In this document: positions 36,964-49,933 of the stretch, piece after piece
How positions within the stretch are numbered: the stretch's first letter is position 1
Layout of the letters: each line of letters begins with the position of its first letter
Assembly (NCBI GenBank): GCA_025449115.1
Contig: JAHLKC010000156.1
Coordinates: 1-64,000 of the forward strand
Direction of reading: 5' to 3'
DNA length: 64,000 bases
Source of the DNA: Chytridium lagenaria
Taxonomy: Eukaryota > Chytridiomycota > Chytridiomycetes > Chytridiales > Chytridiaceae
Made by a program: the position numbers and the translations under genes
Notes under the pieces: generated by a model
The model's database searches: none
What the model saw: the letters and a program-made list of their open reading frames with translations, nothing else
Told to the model about the DNA's origin: nothing

Positions 36964-39900
36964 TCCTCAATCTCTGTATTTAACCACGCCAATAACCGTT
37001 TCTTGTGAATCACACCGGCGTACCTGCCGTCAATGTGTTTGACGCATAATGTCTTGATGCCTAGTTTAATAAAGAGTTCCGTCACGAGTTCCATTGAGGT
37101 GATGGGGGGTACGGATATTGGAGCTTGGTCCATCCAGGAGGAGAGGTTGAAGAAGGGGAGAGGGGTGACGCGGTAAGTTCATTTGGGTTTGTGAAAGCAA
37201 AGGCGAGGTAGTAGTCCTCCTTTTGGTTTCTCTCTAAACAGCTCTGCGGAACAGGTTAGGGTTAAAGAAAATTGAAAAAAAACCCTACGCAAAGCATGCT
37301 CGAGTTCCGTGAATCCAAGGTAGCCTATCAGAACCTCCTTTTTCACGACCGGAAACCCGCTATCCGTGTGCCCTTAATGAAAATGAGAATATGACGAGGA
37401 AGAAATGCAACGCTAACCATGTTTCTGCAATACATCACAGATATCCACCTCCGAATATTGGAGATCAACGTCAAAGCAATGCTGGACATCACGATACGCG
37501 ACATCAGACGCTAAAGCGGGTGGACGTCCCAATGCACCGTCCTTGTGATGGTGCTGTCTCTTGTGATCCAGGTAGGGATGTCCTGATTTACGGATGAGCG
37601 CGTCGTAGATGGAGTCTTTGCACAGTCTATCGGCGGTCCATTTGGCTACCATAATAGAAGTCTTCATTTGGTGAAGGGTTAAACGACTATCGTGTTAAAC
37701 ATATAGAGAGAAGACGGTAATAAAATTCGGCCAAAATTGGACTCACCATGATCGGTAGAACATATGTGAGAGCTCCGGTCAACTCTACCATTGTAATAAC
37801 AAGAGAAACTGTACGAAATGAGCTTTGACACTATACTTAAGTTACCTGTCATCCTCGTCACTCCGCTGATAGCCGCGGCCGCTCCCACCATCGCATAAAC
37901 CCCCGGAATAATACAATCCCGCCCCACATCACATTTCACAAACGCGTACCGTTCCGGATTCGCTCTACAGAGTTAGAACTACAGACGCGCGATCTCCTAC
38001 TTTATGGTCTTTTGTATAAACACCCCTAAAATCCGACCCGCACATGCCCTATCGCCATGGATGGACTAAACACCCCCGAAGGAATGCGAAGACCGAGCGT
38101 GGCGACGGTGAGAAGAGCTTTGATGAGAAGGCATTGGAGGAGAATCTGAAGGACATTGTCTAAGTTTGAGCTTAGGGAGTGGTTAGACTTTTGAAGAGGG
38201 TGCGGAGGTACTTTGCGCAAAGACCACCGGGATCAGAGTCGTTGGAGCATTCGGAGAATAATATTCGGATTAATTCGTTAATGCTTATCCGTGTCAGGTA
38301 GTAGCGGTAGGAGATGAGACCGGTCAGTAGAGTGATGAGCGAAACTTCAATCAGGGGGATGGAGTTTAAGCGGAGGGTACGACGGATTCCGGGTAAGAGT
38401 AGTGAAATGCGGACAAAGATGGCACCGAAAATACCCTGAAGATATAGTTAATTCTGTTAAGAAAAGAATAAACAAACCCCGATGACTCCTAACAATGCAA
38501 ATGGTATCAGCTCAAATGTATGCCAAGCATGATGATAAGTAACTTGAAACGTCACCAACTTTCCCGTCCCAAAAGGATTAATCACCTATATGGTTCGTGA
38601 CTCATTTGATAAACCTTGCTTTACCTTGATAGTGACAGCGGCCGCTAACGCACACACAAAACTCCTCCACATGGTTTTTGAGGGAAAGTAATATGACACC
38701 TCTTCAAGGGAAAACAAAACACCGCCAATGGGTGCACCAAAGGCCACACTCACACCAGCAGCTGAAGCCGCCGACAGCATTTCTCGTCGTTTCGCTTCAT
38801 TCTTGGCGTATTTCGAAAAAAACCGTGAAACAACGTTGCCGACACACGCAGAAATATGAACAAGTGGGCCTTGTTGGCCTATGCATAAGCCAGAGGCCAT
38901 CACGAAAATCTAGGAAAATCTAAGATTTGAAAATAACGTTTTGACCTCTTACCAATGAGATGGATTTCGTGGCGAGCGTTTTCAGCCCAAGAAAACCTCT
39001 AATCACAAATCCCCCAATATCGTTTTAAGTTCAGGTATTCCGCCTCCAGCAGCAGGATACAACACCTTTTCATTTTGTCTCGGAAACAAACTCGCATCCC
39101 CACTTCTCGGTCGTATCGCCGACATCATCGTAAACACACCCCCGATTAACGCATAAACAACCCCAAGACACACGTAAATCGAGTATTCGATCCACATCGC
39201 ATTGCTTTCATGAAGTCCGTGACCGTCGGACCATTCCTTCCATGCTTTGCAGGTGATGTTGTTTCCGCAACATAGGAGTTTGCTGGATATGACGTTGATG
39301 CTGCAGTATCCTTCTTTGAGATCTGTGAGGAGGATTTCGGTGTAGTTGATGAACGAAACTAAACTTCCGCATAACACCCCTAGAAAAATGTGTGTGGGAT
39401 GAATGGTTTAGGGGTTTCTTACCTATCACCAGGATGAGAATCCAAGCTTGAACGGCGTCAAGTTATTCATAATCCAACCACGGATTCCTTGCTGACTTCT
39501 CAATATCCTCACTCTCACACGTTCCTTGACATAGTCATGAATCCAATCGATGGTAGTGTAATCATCATACCTGCATCATGTAAGCTAAATGAATGAAAAA
39601 GAAAAGTGCTTTTTACCAAACGCGTAAACCATTCCCTTCCTGCACAAGAATATCATCATCATAATCCCCCGTTCGTCTCGACAATAATGAGAGTCCAGCT
39701 CGTTTCTTCATTGTACGAGGACTTTCGGCCGTGCTGTTATTTACATCAACCCTGGGAGACCATGTATGTCGTCTCCCATCAACCCTCCTCCCAATTCCGT
39801 TCTACGAAACACATTAGAGGAAAGACTGTCATCACCTTGAAAGCAGGCGGTAGTGTTCTCACCTCCGTAGTGCAGGAGCTAACAACGCTGTACGTTCATC

Positions 39901-40080
39901 CGCTGCTGTGCCCCCGCGGACGTTGGTATCTACAGGTTCGTTGGACCTGAAATGCTTGAACGTGAACCGTGGAGACGACGCCATGGACTCTGTTCCCCCT
40001 GCTGTGCTCCCTGATGCATGTTGAGACGATGCCCCGTCGACTGTTGATGAAGCGGCGGCTGCACCGTGTCTTGCTGGCAT
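36960..40080 (-). CDS. GEF1: CLC-family anion transporter (ClC-3/4/5, Gef1-like) with altered filter
   Basis: Endomembrane chloride channel or Cl-/H+ exchanger family. The start at 40080 reads [19 protein letters not shown]. Next come [18 protein letters not shown] and the CLC core, with long helices. The normal GSGIP motif reads [10 protein letters not shown] (39041-39049) and the normal GKEGP motif reads GQQGPLVH (codons CAA CAA at 38871-38876). The downstream [19 protein letters not shown], with the proton-glutamate region, is intact. Further on are [15 protein letters not shown] and [19 protein letters not shown], then a C-terminal CBS region ending [17 protein letters not shown]. Frame shifts near 39015, 39460 and 38010-38200 are needed. 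A farther upstream Met at 40179 is possible but lies almost at the divergent UTP18 start. Confidence 0.88.
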
Positions 40081-40215
40081 GGTGAGGACTGAAGGGCGGG
40101 TATGTAATTTTCGGTTCAAAGGGGACATTAGGTGACATGCACCACCGAACCAACTCCCCTTCAACAAACTTGTGGACAAATCCGAATTGACAAAAAAAAA
40201 AAAAAAGAAGTGGTG
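40081..40215. promoter_or_regulatory. Shared divergent promoter, CLC / UTP18
   Basis: There are 135 bp between the chosen start codons, with an A-run at 40190-40208. Inferred from layout only. Confidence 0.35.
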
Positions 40216-42060
40216 ATGGGTGAATCTGCTGCAAAGAGACGGAAGAATGAGGAGGGACGGAAGGCGAAGAAGGCGACGGCGATGATTGTTGCGGAGAAAG
40301 ATGAGGAGGAGATGGAGTTGGAGGGGATGGTGTTTGGAGGCCCATGGATTCGAGCGAGGATTTGTGGGATAAGGTTGAAAAAAACTTGGGGAGCAAGGAT
40401 CTTACACCAATGGACGATGACGAGGAACCTGCTGAAGATAACGTACGATGACGGGAGTATTTTTAATAACGCTGTTATTCTTACCTGATTTTTTTTCATA
40501 TGTCTGGCATGATGCATTCATCCTTTGCAGCAACTCTTTGTGATCGACAAGAGAAAGGCAAGAGTCTACGAAGACGTTGACGGACAACGCCGGGTTCATT
40601 GACGACAACGACGACGCAGAAGACACTGGAGCCTCATCATCAAAACCATCTGGAGAGGTTGCTGAAGTCCCCGAAGACCCATGCGTTTGGGAAGACGACG
40701 ATGCCAACGAAATCTCTGTAAACATTGCAGAAGGTCCCAAACGTCTTCGCAAGCTTCGAAAAGAAGACGGGGAAACCACGGTATCTGGGTCGAATATGAG
40801 AAACGTCTTCGTATGCAATTTGAAAAACTCCATCCCACACCCAGTTGGGCAAAACCTAAACGAAAGAGAACCGGCGACGGTTCCGATGACGATGATGAAT
40901 CCTCCTACGCTGCCGCCGCTGTGTTCCGATCATCATCCTCACTTATCCGAAAAAGTACTGCAAGAAGTTTCCCTAGCGTCAATGTTGACGTGCATCGAGT
41001 CCGTGACGCCAATCAAATGGAGCCTTCATCTGCTGTCGTCCAAGCGTGTCGATTCCATCCTGCCGCTCCCATCCTAATGACCGCTGGATTAGATCACATG
41101 CTCCGTCTTTTCCATATAGACGGAAAGCTCAACCCTAAAGTGCAAGGCGTGTATTTCAAGGATCTCCCGATTCTTTCTGCCGATTTCACACCAGACGGTC
41201 GACAGGTGATTGTGTCTGGACGTAGAAAACATTTCTATGTGTATGATATTGATGCGGGGATGGTGGAAAGGATTCAGGGGATCAGGGACGTGATGAAGAG
41301 AGTTTTGAACGGCATGTGGCTAGTCCTTGTGGACAGTTTATTGCGTTCTTGGGACGTAATGGATATATTATTTAGTTTCACGCACGACCAAACAGTGGAT
41401 TGCGAACTTGAAGATGAATGGATCTGTGCGGTCTATTGAGTTTCAAAGGATGGGAAATACCTTTACTCAATCGGAGGTTAGCTATTTTGTATTTAATTTA
41501 CGGCCGAGTAACTCTTTTTTTTCCCTCCCTTTTTGATATTTAGGGGATGGTGAAATCTACCAATGGGATCTCGCTTCTCGTCAATGCTTACATAGGTTCT
41601 TTGATGAGGGATCCGTCAAATCTGCAACTCTTGCGATTTCCCCCGACAACTCCTTAATAGCCACAGGGTAATTCCGCAAACTCTTTTTTGTTTGATTCCG
41701 AGCTCCTCACACTTTATTTTAGTTCAAGCACGGGTATTGTCAATGTCTATAACCTCAATTCCGCCCTGCAAACCGAACGCCCCACCCCCTTAAAGACCTA
41801 CATGAACCTGACGACCCCGATCACGGCGCTTCGTTTCCATCCTTCCTCTCAAGCCTTGGTGTTTGCGTCAAAGTTGAAGAAGGATTCCATGAGGATATCA
41901 CACACGAAATCCATGTCCGTTTTCTCGAATTGGCCGACGGCGGCTACGCCTTTGGGGTATGTGAATGCGTTGGATTGGTCGCCGGAGGAGGTTCTTGTCG
42001 ATTGGCAATGATAAGGGGAAGGCGTTGCTTTACAGATTCTCGGCGTTTGATGGGTGTTGA
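40216..42060 (+). CDS. UTP18: U3 snoRNP-associated WD40 protein UTP18
   Basis: Small-subunit processome component acting in 18S pre-rRNA processing in the nucleolus. The N-terminus is Lys/Glu-rich (MGESAAKRRKNEEGRKAKKA), then acidic. Next come PCVWEDDDANEISVNIAE and KRLRKLRKEDGE, typical UTP18 blocks, and EYEKRLRMQFEKLHPTPSWA. WD40 repeats start at QACRFHPAAPILMTAGLDHM and include KDLPILSADFTPDGRQVIVS, MNGSVRSIEFQRDGKYLYSI and GDGEIYQWDLASRQCLHRF. VNALDWSPRRRFLSIGNDKG is near the end, and the stop is at 42058-42060. Introns lie at about 40442-40530, 41476-41544 and 41668-41722. Single-base shifts occur near 40340, 40570, 40790, 41320 and 41985. Confidence 0.9.
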
Positions 42061-42284
42061 TGATGCTGTGTGGTGGAATGTAATTTTTTTTCAGAGAATC
42101 AAATGAAGACCCTTTTCTGTTGCGTCTTAAAACATTTTTTTATTATTTTTTTTGAAATTGATTATTTATAAACACATTTTTATTGCTGAATCTGGGTGGT
42201 ATAATTCGGAGCTTTTCGTGTCATTTGGCAGCCGAAAAGTAACGCGTAAGGCAAGTTTTTCTCAAGGTTTTTTAAGATGATTAG

Positions 42285-43390
42285 TTAATGCATCTCATCC
42301 CAGGAGAAGGGCGTGCGAAATGCGCGCCTCTTGTAAACGTCTTCAAAATTGGCGATGAGTGATGCTGGAGTGATGGAGGGCCGATAATCGTCAGACACGT
42401 TGGGGTCAGTGATACCCTCAAATGGACTGTAAGTGATTGTGGATATCGTAACGATATTGTATCGACTTCTAGCTCATCCAGCCACGCGCTTTACATTCGT
42501 AATATAAATATTAGTATAAAATGAGTCAGAACGAAGAGAATAGGAATATAAAAATCACCTCTCATCGTAATGAGGCTTTTTTTCCTTGAACTCGAGCCAT
42601 GATTTGCTGATAGCCTTTTTCGCTCTTGTTGGTAGTTTGCTGTTGGTGATGAGAGAGTGTGTGGTCTCTTGAAGAGGTGATGGTGATGATGATGATGATG
42701 ATTGTTGATGCTGGTGCAAAGGCACGAGATTTGTGAACAGAGACTCGTTTGATTTCACATTCACCGTCTAATGAAATATTAATTTTTAAAGAAGGGAAAG
42801 TTAGAATAAATAATGATGAAATATGAATGGGGCATGAAAAGTCCAAACAGCAGCAATTTGAACAAAGAGAAATTCATTAGGCAAATGGATTACAAAGTAA
42901 AATAAAATAAAATTGAAACAAGAAAAACCAGAAATAAAACATTTTAGAAAACTACCACTAGGAAGGTATATACTTGAACAACACTGATTCGATCTATATC
43001 TCTATATGAATAGAGCTGTTTGTTTCTACCTTATTACCTTTGATGCTGCTCTTGATTTCAACTTTACGAAATCGAGAGGATGACGCTGCGCAAATCCTTC
43101 CACTTCTGCATCAACATCAAAGTCTGATTCTGCGATATCCCTCATCCTCTGTGCCTGTAATCTGCTAGAGTTGGCCTGTGGACGAGATAGTGGTTCTTGG
43201 CCTTGCTGGTGTTGTGGTTGCTGTTGTTGTTGTTGTTGCTGGTGGTGGTGGTGGTGGTGGTGGTGTTGAAGGTCGTAGTCGTCCATCGCCATCCCCGTCA
43301 TATCCCTGAATGAATTCTTATATGGCCGAATGTCCGCCTTCCCAACAATGTCGCACAAATCCTTGGATTTAAATAAAAAGTGTTTTGAAC
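42285..43390 (-). CDS. Uncharacterised His/Gln-rich protein, divergent partner of CFAP65
   Basis: I do not recognise this protein. The minus-strand reading gives KSKDLCDIVGKADIRPYKNS, then a run of about 8 His and 8 Gln, then RDIAESDFDVDAEVEGFAQR. Later exons give KSWLEFKEKKPHYDER and, after an intron, SPFEGITDPNVSDDYRPSIT with a C-terminus RTPFSWDEMH and stop 42285-42287. The first ORF begins at a TTG (43358) rather than ATG, and no convincing start was found. A short upstream exon may overlap the CFAP65 5' end, so the upper boundary is approximate. Because it diverges from an axonemal gene over about 70 bp, a flagellar role is possible. That is inference from layout. Confidence 0.5.
43216..43266 (-). 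repeat. CAC/CAA-CAG microsatellite encoding poly-His/poly-Gln
   Basis: A pure CAC run next to a CAA/CAG run on the minus strand lies inside the uncharacterised gene. Such runs vary in length between strains. Confidence 0.85.
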
Positions 43391-43429
43391 TGACAAATCC
43401 TTTACATCAACAAACCAAGACTTGATCAA
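43391..43429. promoter_or_regulatory. Compact divergent promoter at CFAP65
   Basis: The open reading of the minus-strand neighbour and the CFAP65 ATG are separated by a few tens of bases, so both promoters must overlap coding or UTR sequence. No motif was identified. Confidence 0.3.
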
Positions 43430-46400
43430 ATGGCGGACGCTTTTGCGGGATCATCTCCTCCGAGGCACAGGGGCCCGCTCGACATCTCTGATCACCAAAA
43501 GATTGCATCGGCTGCTGGTCCATATGCGTCAGAGGGTAACTCTCCCATCCCTCCCATCAAGCTGCAGCAGGGCATCATCCCAACACCAAACAGAAAGCAG
43601 CGAAGAGTGCAGTTTGGCATCGACTGTGCAGACATGGTGCATTTCACTCATTGGTATAATTCTTCCTCATATGCGATGCCCTTTTTTCTTTGCATATCTT
43701 GTACTGACATGTACTTACCAGGGAGCCTGGAGGTGAGCATGTGAAGCAATTGGTGGTAAAGAACGTGGTCATGAAGACGCAAAAGATAAAGTACAAGTTA
43801 CCGCAGACCCGCTACTTTTCCATGGAATTTCCAGAAACACAGACATTGAGTGCTGGGATGAGCTGGACTGTTCCCATCACTTTTAGACCTGTAGCAAAGG
43901 TAAATTTAGCCCATTCATCTCCATTCCTCTTACCCAGATCTTTTCCTACTGACACATTGATTTTTTTACTGTAAAGGAATGCTACAGCGACGTCATAGAG
44001 TTCACCACTTCTTTTGGAAAGTTCTATCTCCCCATCAAAGCAACGCTTCCAGAACATGTCCTCGAATTCCCCGAATCGCTAGATTTCTCTCTATGTCCTC
44101 TAAAAGAGGTAGCGCGGAAAACCTTTACACTCCGCAACACTGGAGAACTTGCTAGTACCTACGAATGGGAAATCGCCAAACCGTTCAGCATTAATCCCAG
44201 AGTCGGGACCTTACAGCCTGGTCAGAGTTGTGCAGTGATTGTTGAGTTTAAGCCTCAAAACGCGTCCGTCTTCACGGCGGCAGCTGTATGTCGGTTTGGG
44301 GATAAAAGTCAGTGGGAGCAATCCAAAGTGACTCAGGCGTTGACGATATATGGGATTGGAAAGTATTCGCATCTCGCTATTGAAGGGAAAGTCACGCAAT
44401 TTGATTTCGGAGAAGTGTACGTCGGGAAGAGTGTTGAAAAACGTTTTATTTTGGAGAATCATTCGGCGGTAATTCTTCTTTTCTTATTTTTTCTCGGTAG
44501 CTAGTCTCAGTTCTCAAACGTACGTTATTTAGGTACCCGCGAATTTTCAAATTAAAAATGCAGAGAGCGATACCGAGCCCTACTTTGCGTTTTCCGTTCA
44601 ATCCGGAACTATTCAAAGTCACAGAAAAATGGAGATATCTGTGAGTCTCAAAGCATCAGGCTGCATTGAAACCTAAAACCCATTAGATTGTCTACACCCC
44701 CGTTGCGGCTGGGATGGTATCCACCGAATATTTTAACATCACAACTCAATCCGGGAACACGCTTCAGATCATCTGTTCAGGATCGGGAATAGGTTCGACT
44801 GATTTATCTTTCTATAAGCATTAACGTCTAAACTAACCATGATGTAGGTCCTAGAGTGGTTTTAAACACTTCCATTATAAACTTCAACGACGTCCCCTCC
44901 AACACCACCGTCATACGTCCTCTTTATCTTCAAAACCATTCCCCGATAGCCGCTTTCTATCAGGTACGAAAATAACTTACTTTGTTTTTCACTAAATTCC
45001 CTTCTTTAGTTTTTGACAGAACCCAACAGCACCTTTGAGATTGACAAACCGTGGGGAACCATCAATCCCAACTCATCCGTTGCCTTGACCATCAAGTTTT
45101 GTCCAGTCGAGCCAATCAATTATTATAGACGAGTGTACTGTCTGGTCGAGCATCAGGATGGATTGGTAAGAATATTTCCCCTACCCTTTCTCGGTACTGA
45201 TTTAGCGTCAAGTTTCTTGATATCATCGGGACGTGCTACAATGAAAAAAGACGCCCGTCAACGTTTCATCCGACCATGATTGAAAATTATAGGAGGAGAG
45301 TAGAAAATGGGCTTTGGAGTTTTGGACCAGAGCATTTAGAAGAGGTACAGTCAACTCTTACTCTTCACGCAGAAACGTAATTTGTTTTAGATGCTTAAAA
45401 GCGGAGTCGTGAAAAGCGAGAACGGCATTCTATCCTACGCTGACCCAAAGTACCGCCCTAAGTCAGGTAAAGCCACACCACCATCTCTCTATCCATCTAT
45501 AATCCAAGTTAAACTGAAATCCACATTTCACAGCAAAACAATTGGACGCCCCAGAATCTGATGGTGCCATCGCCAGCGAATACTTTTACGAAAACACTGG
45601 CACAAATCTCGCCGTCACCCTTCTTGACACTTACGTTGATTTCGGTTCCTGCTCACGCTACCGCATCATCGATAATCAAGTCATACGTATCGCCAACAAC
45701 ACTAACGGGAAAATGTCTTGCGTTTGGCGTGTACCCGGAGAAACAGAGTAAGCCAATTCCAAAAAAAAAAAAAAAAAAGCTTCATCCCACCATCATCCAC
45801 TCCTAAGATTTTTCCTTTAACTTTCTATACCAAGCTCCGCGGAGGCCATCTTTTCGGTTTCGCCGAAATCCGTCGATATACAACCAAAAGGCGTCAACGA
45901 ATTCCGTATCACCTTCCGCCCGAAAGCCGATAATGCGTTCTACGGTGCCCAACTGGAATGTTTTGTGTATTTCAAGAGCATGCGCAACTTTCGTCTCGTC
46001 AACGAAGACATATTCACCCCCCCGTGGTGTCTCACCCCAACTGTCGCAGGGTAACATCCCTCCTCCCTCCACTACCGTACATATCTTCCCCCTTTCCTAA
46101 ACTCCCTTCTTCCGAAAACAGAAACACCTTCCCACCCGGAGAAGACACCTTTATCCCCAAAATCAATTTCGGCGCAAACCGCCTCGACTTTCCCTCCTGT
46201 CACGTCGATAAATCCGTCTACCGCACTGTCCGCGTCTCCAATACCGGCGACACACCCGTCAAATTCGCATTCATTGAGGGAAACTCCAACACTGCACATG
46301 GAATTGGTGGGGGCACGTTGTTGGCTTCTGAGGGTGGACATCCGTTTAGCGTGAAACCAGGACTGGGATTTTACATAAGAATGAAAGCAAGTTGATTGTG

Positions 46401-49400
46401 TTTAGGTTTAGTCCTGGAGAACAGAGAGTATATGAACAGGCTTTGAAATGCTTCTTTAATTCAACGTTGAGTAACAGTCATGTACGGACATCCCCCTCCC
46501 CCCCACAACTTTTGTCTAACCGCAAACCCTTTAAAGGACCTCCATGTTCGCGGATACGGTTTCGTCCCACACCTAAGTTTTGAAAACGATAATATCCTCT
46601 GTTTTCGTCCAACATGTATCGGCTCCCAATCCTCCCGCGTATTCATTGCGCGTAACACATCCAGAATCTCTGTTGATTTCGAGGTAAACCCCCCTACCAA
46701 TTCTTATTTTCCTCCTAACACCGTGTACAGTGGAAAATCCCTAAACACTACTCCTCCTTCGTCTCAGTCGAACCCACCACCGGAACTCTCCCCCGAACAG
46801 CAAACTCCCCCTCACATGTACCTTCTCACCAAACATTATGAAAAACTTTGTGTTGAGGTTACCCTGTTATTACAGCAACGAAGGTACACACCCACTCGCA
46901 TCTTTTTCTTTCCCCCCATCACTCATGCTGATTTAGATACTGACGATGACGATGATATGATGGGACGGAAACATCGGGCGACGTTGACGGTGATTGGGAA
47001 TACCTCGGATTCGAGGTTGAAGGCTGACCCGCAAACCGTAGATTTTGGCGCTATCCTTGTAAACACGCTGTCTGAAAAGGAGATCACGTTGTATAATGCA
47101 GCGGATTGTGACGTGTTTTATAATTTGGTTGTCAGTAAGGTCCTGAAGGGAGATCAATGCGATAAAGAGGATGATGAGCCAATGGTGACTTGTTTTTGCC
47201 TTTATAAGTTGCAAGGTTTTAAAGTTTGCCCTTTTCTTAACAAATGTTATTTTATGCAGGAAACGGAAATCGAACTCGCCAATCCTTGTGAACTCGAGGT
47301 TCTAAAAAATACAGATATCCTCCCCGCTCGCTCTAAACACGTTCTATAAAATCCGTGCATGCATCCGTGAACAAGTTCAACACACATTTCGCGTCTACTA
47401 CTCACGCAAAGAATTCAGTGAGGACCTCGTTGATCACCCTAAACCTCACAAAAACAACGATATCGAAGGAACCCGCTTCTTGCTGTGCGAAGTCATCGCG
47501 TTGGGCGTGAACCCTGTGGTTCAGGTCATGGATGTTCGATGCGATAATATGGATAAACCATTGCTCTGGGATCTTTTCTCGTTGGATCAATTTAATGCAG
47601 TGCTTTCCGCTGTGGAGCCCACGATTTCAAGGATAGAGCTCACGGAACCTGAGGAGTTTCCGATCGACGGGAACACCAACATAGATTCTCTTGAAACCCC
47701 ATCGCTAAATTTTAATTTCGGTGGCAGCACCCATTGGAAGTTTAACAAAGACGTTTCATCTAAGTCTCACAAACCCTGGTGTGGTGAATGTGGCATGGAT
47801 CTTTTACTTCCCAAATGATTTGGAGGTGGAGATTGAGAATTGGGCGGATCCTGGGGATTACACTGAGGAGCAGATTCATACGAATTTGATATTGGATAAC
47901 GCCTTATTTACCATCTCCCCAAAGGTTTGTCTCAACATCGACTTTTATTTCTGACCATTTGGTCTCGTTTTTAGAGCGGTGTTCTTAGACCTGGAGAGTT
48001 TGTGCATATCGTCATGTCGTATCGGCATGAATTTGCGGGTCTCCATACGCTACCTGTATTATTCAAACTGAAAAATGGGAACTCGCGAACAGGTTCCTTT
48101 ATCTCTTGTCATCACAAAGACTAACGGTTCTAATAGAAGCCCGATCCGGCAAAGAAGTCCTCATCTATTTCATCGGCTACACCGTCCCAATTGGCGAAAA
48201 ATGTCTTTATTTCCATTCCTCTCATCACCGGTTCCATCCTGTATCGATCGGATCTCCTCAACCCCCCATACAGACATACAAGCTTTATAATCGCGGATCC
48301 GTCGGACTTGACTATCAGATTGATGTGAACCCACTGAAGAATTTGAAGAAAAAGGAACATGCGTTTGAAATTATGACGTGCTTGAATCCGTGTGGGAGCG
48401 TACCGGCTGGTGGAGATGTGTCAATTGATTGGATTTTCAGACCGTTAGAGGCGAAAGAGTATAAGGTAAGAGTGCTATGGTTTTAAAGTACTGAAACTTG
48501 ATAGGTCGACGTCCCTATAATCGTCACGGATGGTAAAACCCACATCGTCACATTCAGCGGCGAGGGATTTCACCATGAGGTTTGATCTTGATCCAAAATA
48601 AACCTCACAATGTTTCCCCAGGAAACTGAGAACGATCCCCGTCGTCTTCCTGACACAATCCCCCGTGTTCAAAAACTCTCCATGCCCAAACAAATCGCGT
48701 CCCTCACCCTCGAACGCGCCAATTTCGGGTTCGTCCCTCTTGGCTCTCAATCTCGTCAGATCACGGTCCTCCGAAATACATCCCCTGACATGGTGTTGAG
48801 TTTTCGGTGGATCATACCAGCGGCGTTTGAGAATGTCATTACGGTTTCGCCGCAAAGTGGGAGGTTGGGAGGGGGGCAGAGTCGGATGTGTAAATTCACA
48901 TTTGTGCCGCAGGGGAGTATAAGGATCTATGATCTAAATATTGCTTGTGAGATTGTGAATGAGACAGAGATGGTAAAGTCTTTTGTTTTTTTCATATGCT
49001 AAAAGCGGTATTTCTATTAGGAGCAATATCAAACGGAACGTGAGGAAATGAATGCGGCAAGAAGAGAAGGACGGTTGTTATCCATGGAAGTCCTTCATCA
49101 AGCCCATAAGCGAGAAAAATCAACCAATCCGAAAAAATCTCACCCACTTTCCGGATCGACCATGAAATCATCGGACCGCTACAGCATTCCTGGGAAAAAA
49201 TATCGACGGCTTCCAAACATCTATCCACCGAAAACTACGGCAATAGCGGAAGTCAACGAAGGAGAAGAAGGACGACATTCGTCATTGTCAAGTACGTTGC
49301 ATTTTTGTATTGTCATTGACGGTGTTAGGTAATCATGAAGGGTACGATGATACTACACCCCACAACCCTTTACACTATTTTTCTCGGTCATTGCGCGTGT

Positions 49401-49933
49401 TGAAACCGTTGAGGAATTTGGCGCGCACTGTAGTGGTCTCTCAAGCTTCTTCCATCCCCGCAAAATCTTCTATGCAGAACCAGACGAGCTTCAACCGGTA
49501 GAAATAGGCCCACTTTTAAATGTTTTCTTACTAAAACAATATAGGGACCTGAACGTGCCGAATGTTTTGAAATCACATCGAAAATGTGTTTACATCTCCT
49601 TGACGATGTTTTCCAAGATCTTTCAGCGGAATCTGTGCATCTTATGCCAACCATCCCTTATTTCGCTCAAGTCACGTCAACACCGAAAAATGGAATCTTG
49701 CTGGACGATCACGAAAAAAGTGAACCATTGGGGGTAGCGAGCGATCTTGTCTTAAGGTTTCCTTGATTGTTAATAATTGCAGTCATTCTAATCGTTGGTA
49801 CAGTAGCTACGAATTTCAAAATCTTGCGGAACATATCTTGGAGGCAACGTTATTTAATATCATGCAAGAGGTTGAGCAGGATGAGTTTGATTTTACGCGG
49901 TATTGTATGACGGTGGTGACGGATGATAAGTGA
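43430..49933 (+). CDS. CFAP65: Cilia- and flagella-associated protein 65
   Basis: Large axonemal protein built of ASH/MSP-like beta-sandwich repeats, required for flagellar structure. The start MADAFAGSSPPRHRGPLDIS leads to GIDCADMVHFTHW. Repeated ASH-type blocks follow: LSAGMSWTVPITFRPVAKEC, FTLRNTGELASTYEWEI, FDFGEVYVGKSVEKRFILEN, VVLNTSIINFNDVPSNTTVI, KINFGANRLDFPSCHVDKS and CFRPTCIGSQSSRVFIARNT. The diagnostic C-terminal half has DNALFTISPK, GVLRPGEFVHIVMSYRHEF, then ANFGFVPLGSQSRQITVLRN and the basic coiled-coil EREEMNAARREGRLL. The last exon ends FDFTRYCMTVVTDDK, stop 49931-49933. There are about 20 introns. Several single-base shifts occur (for example near 46370, 47300, 47345 and 47790). 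Confidence 0.9.
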
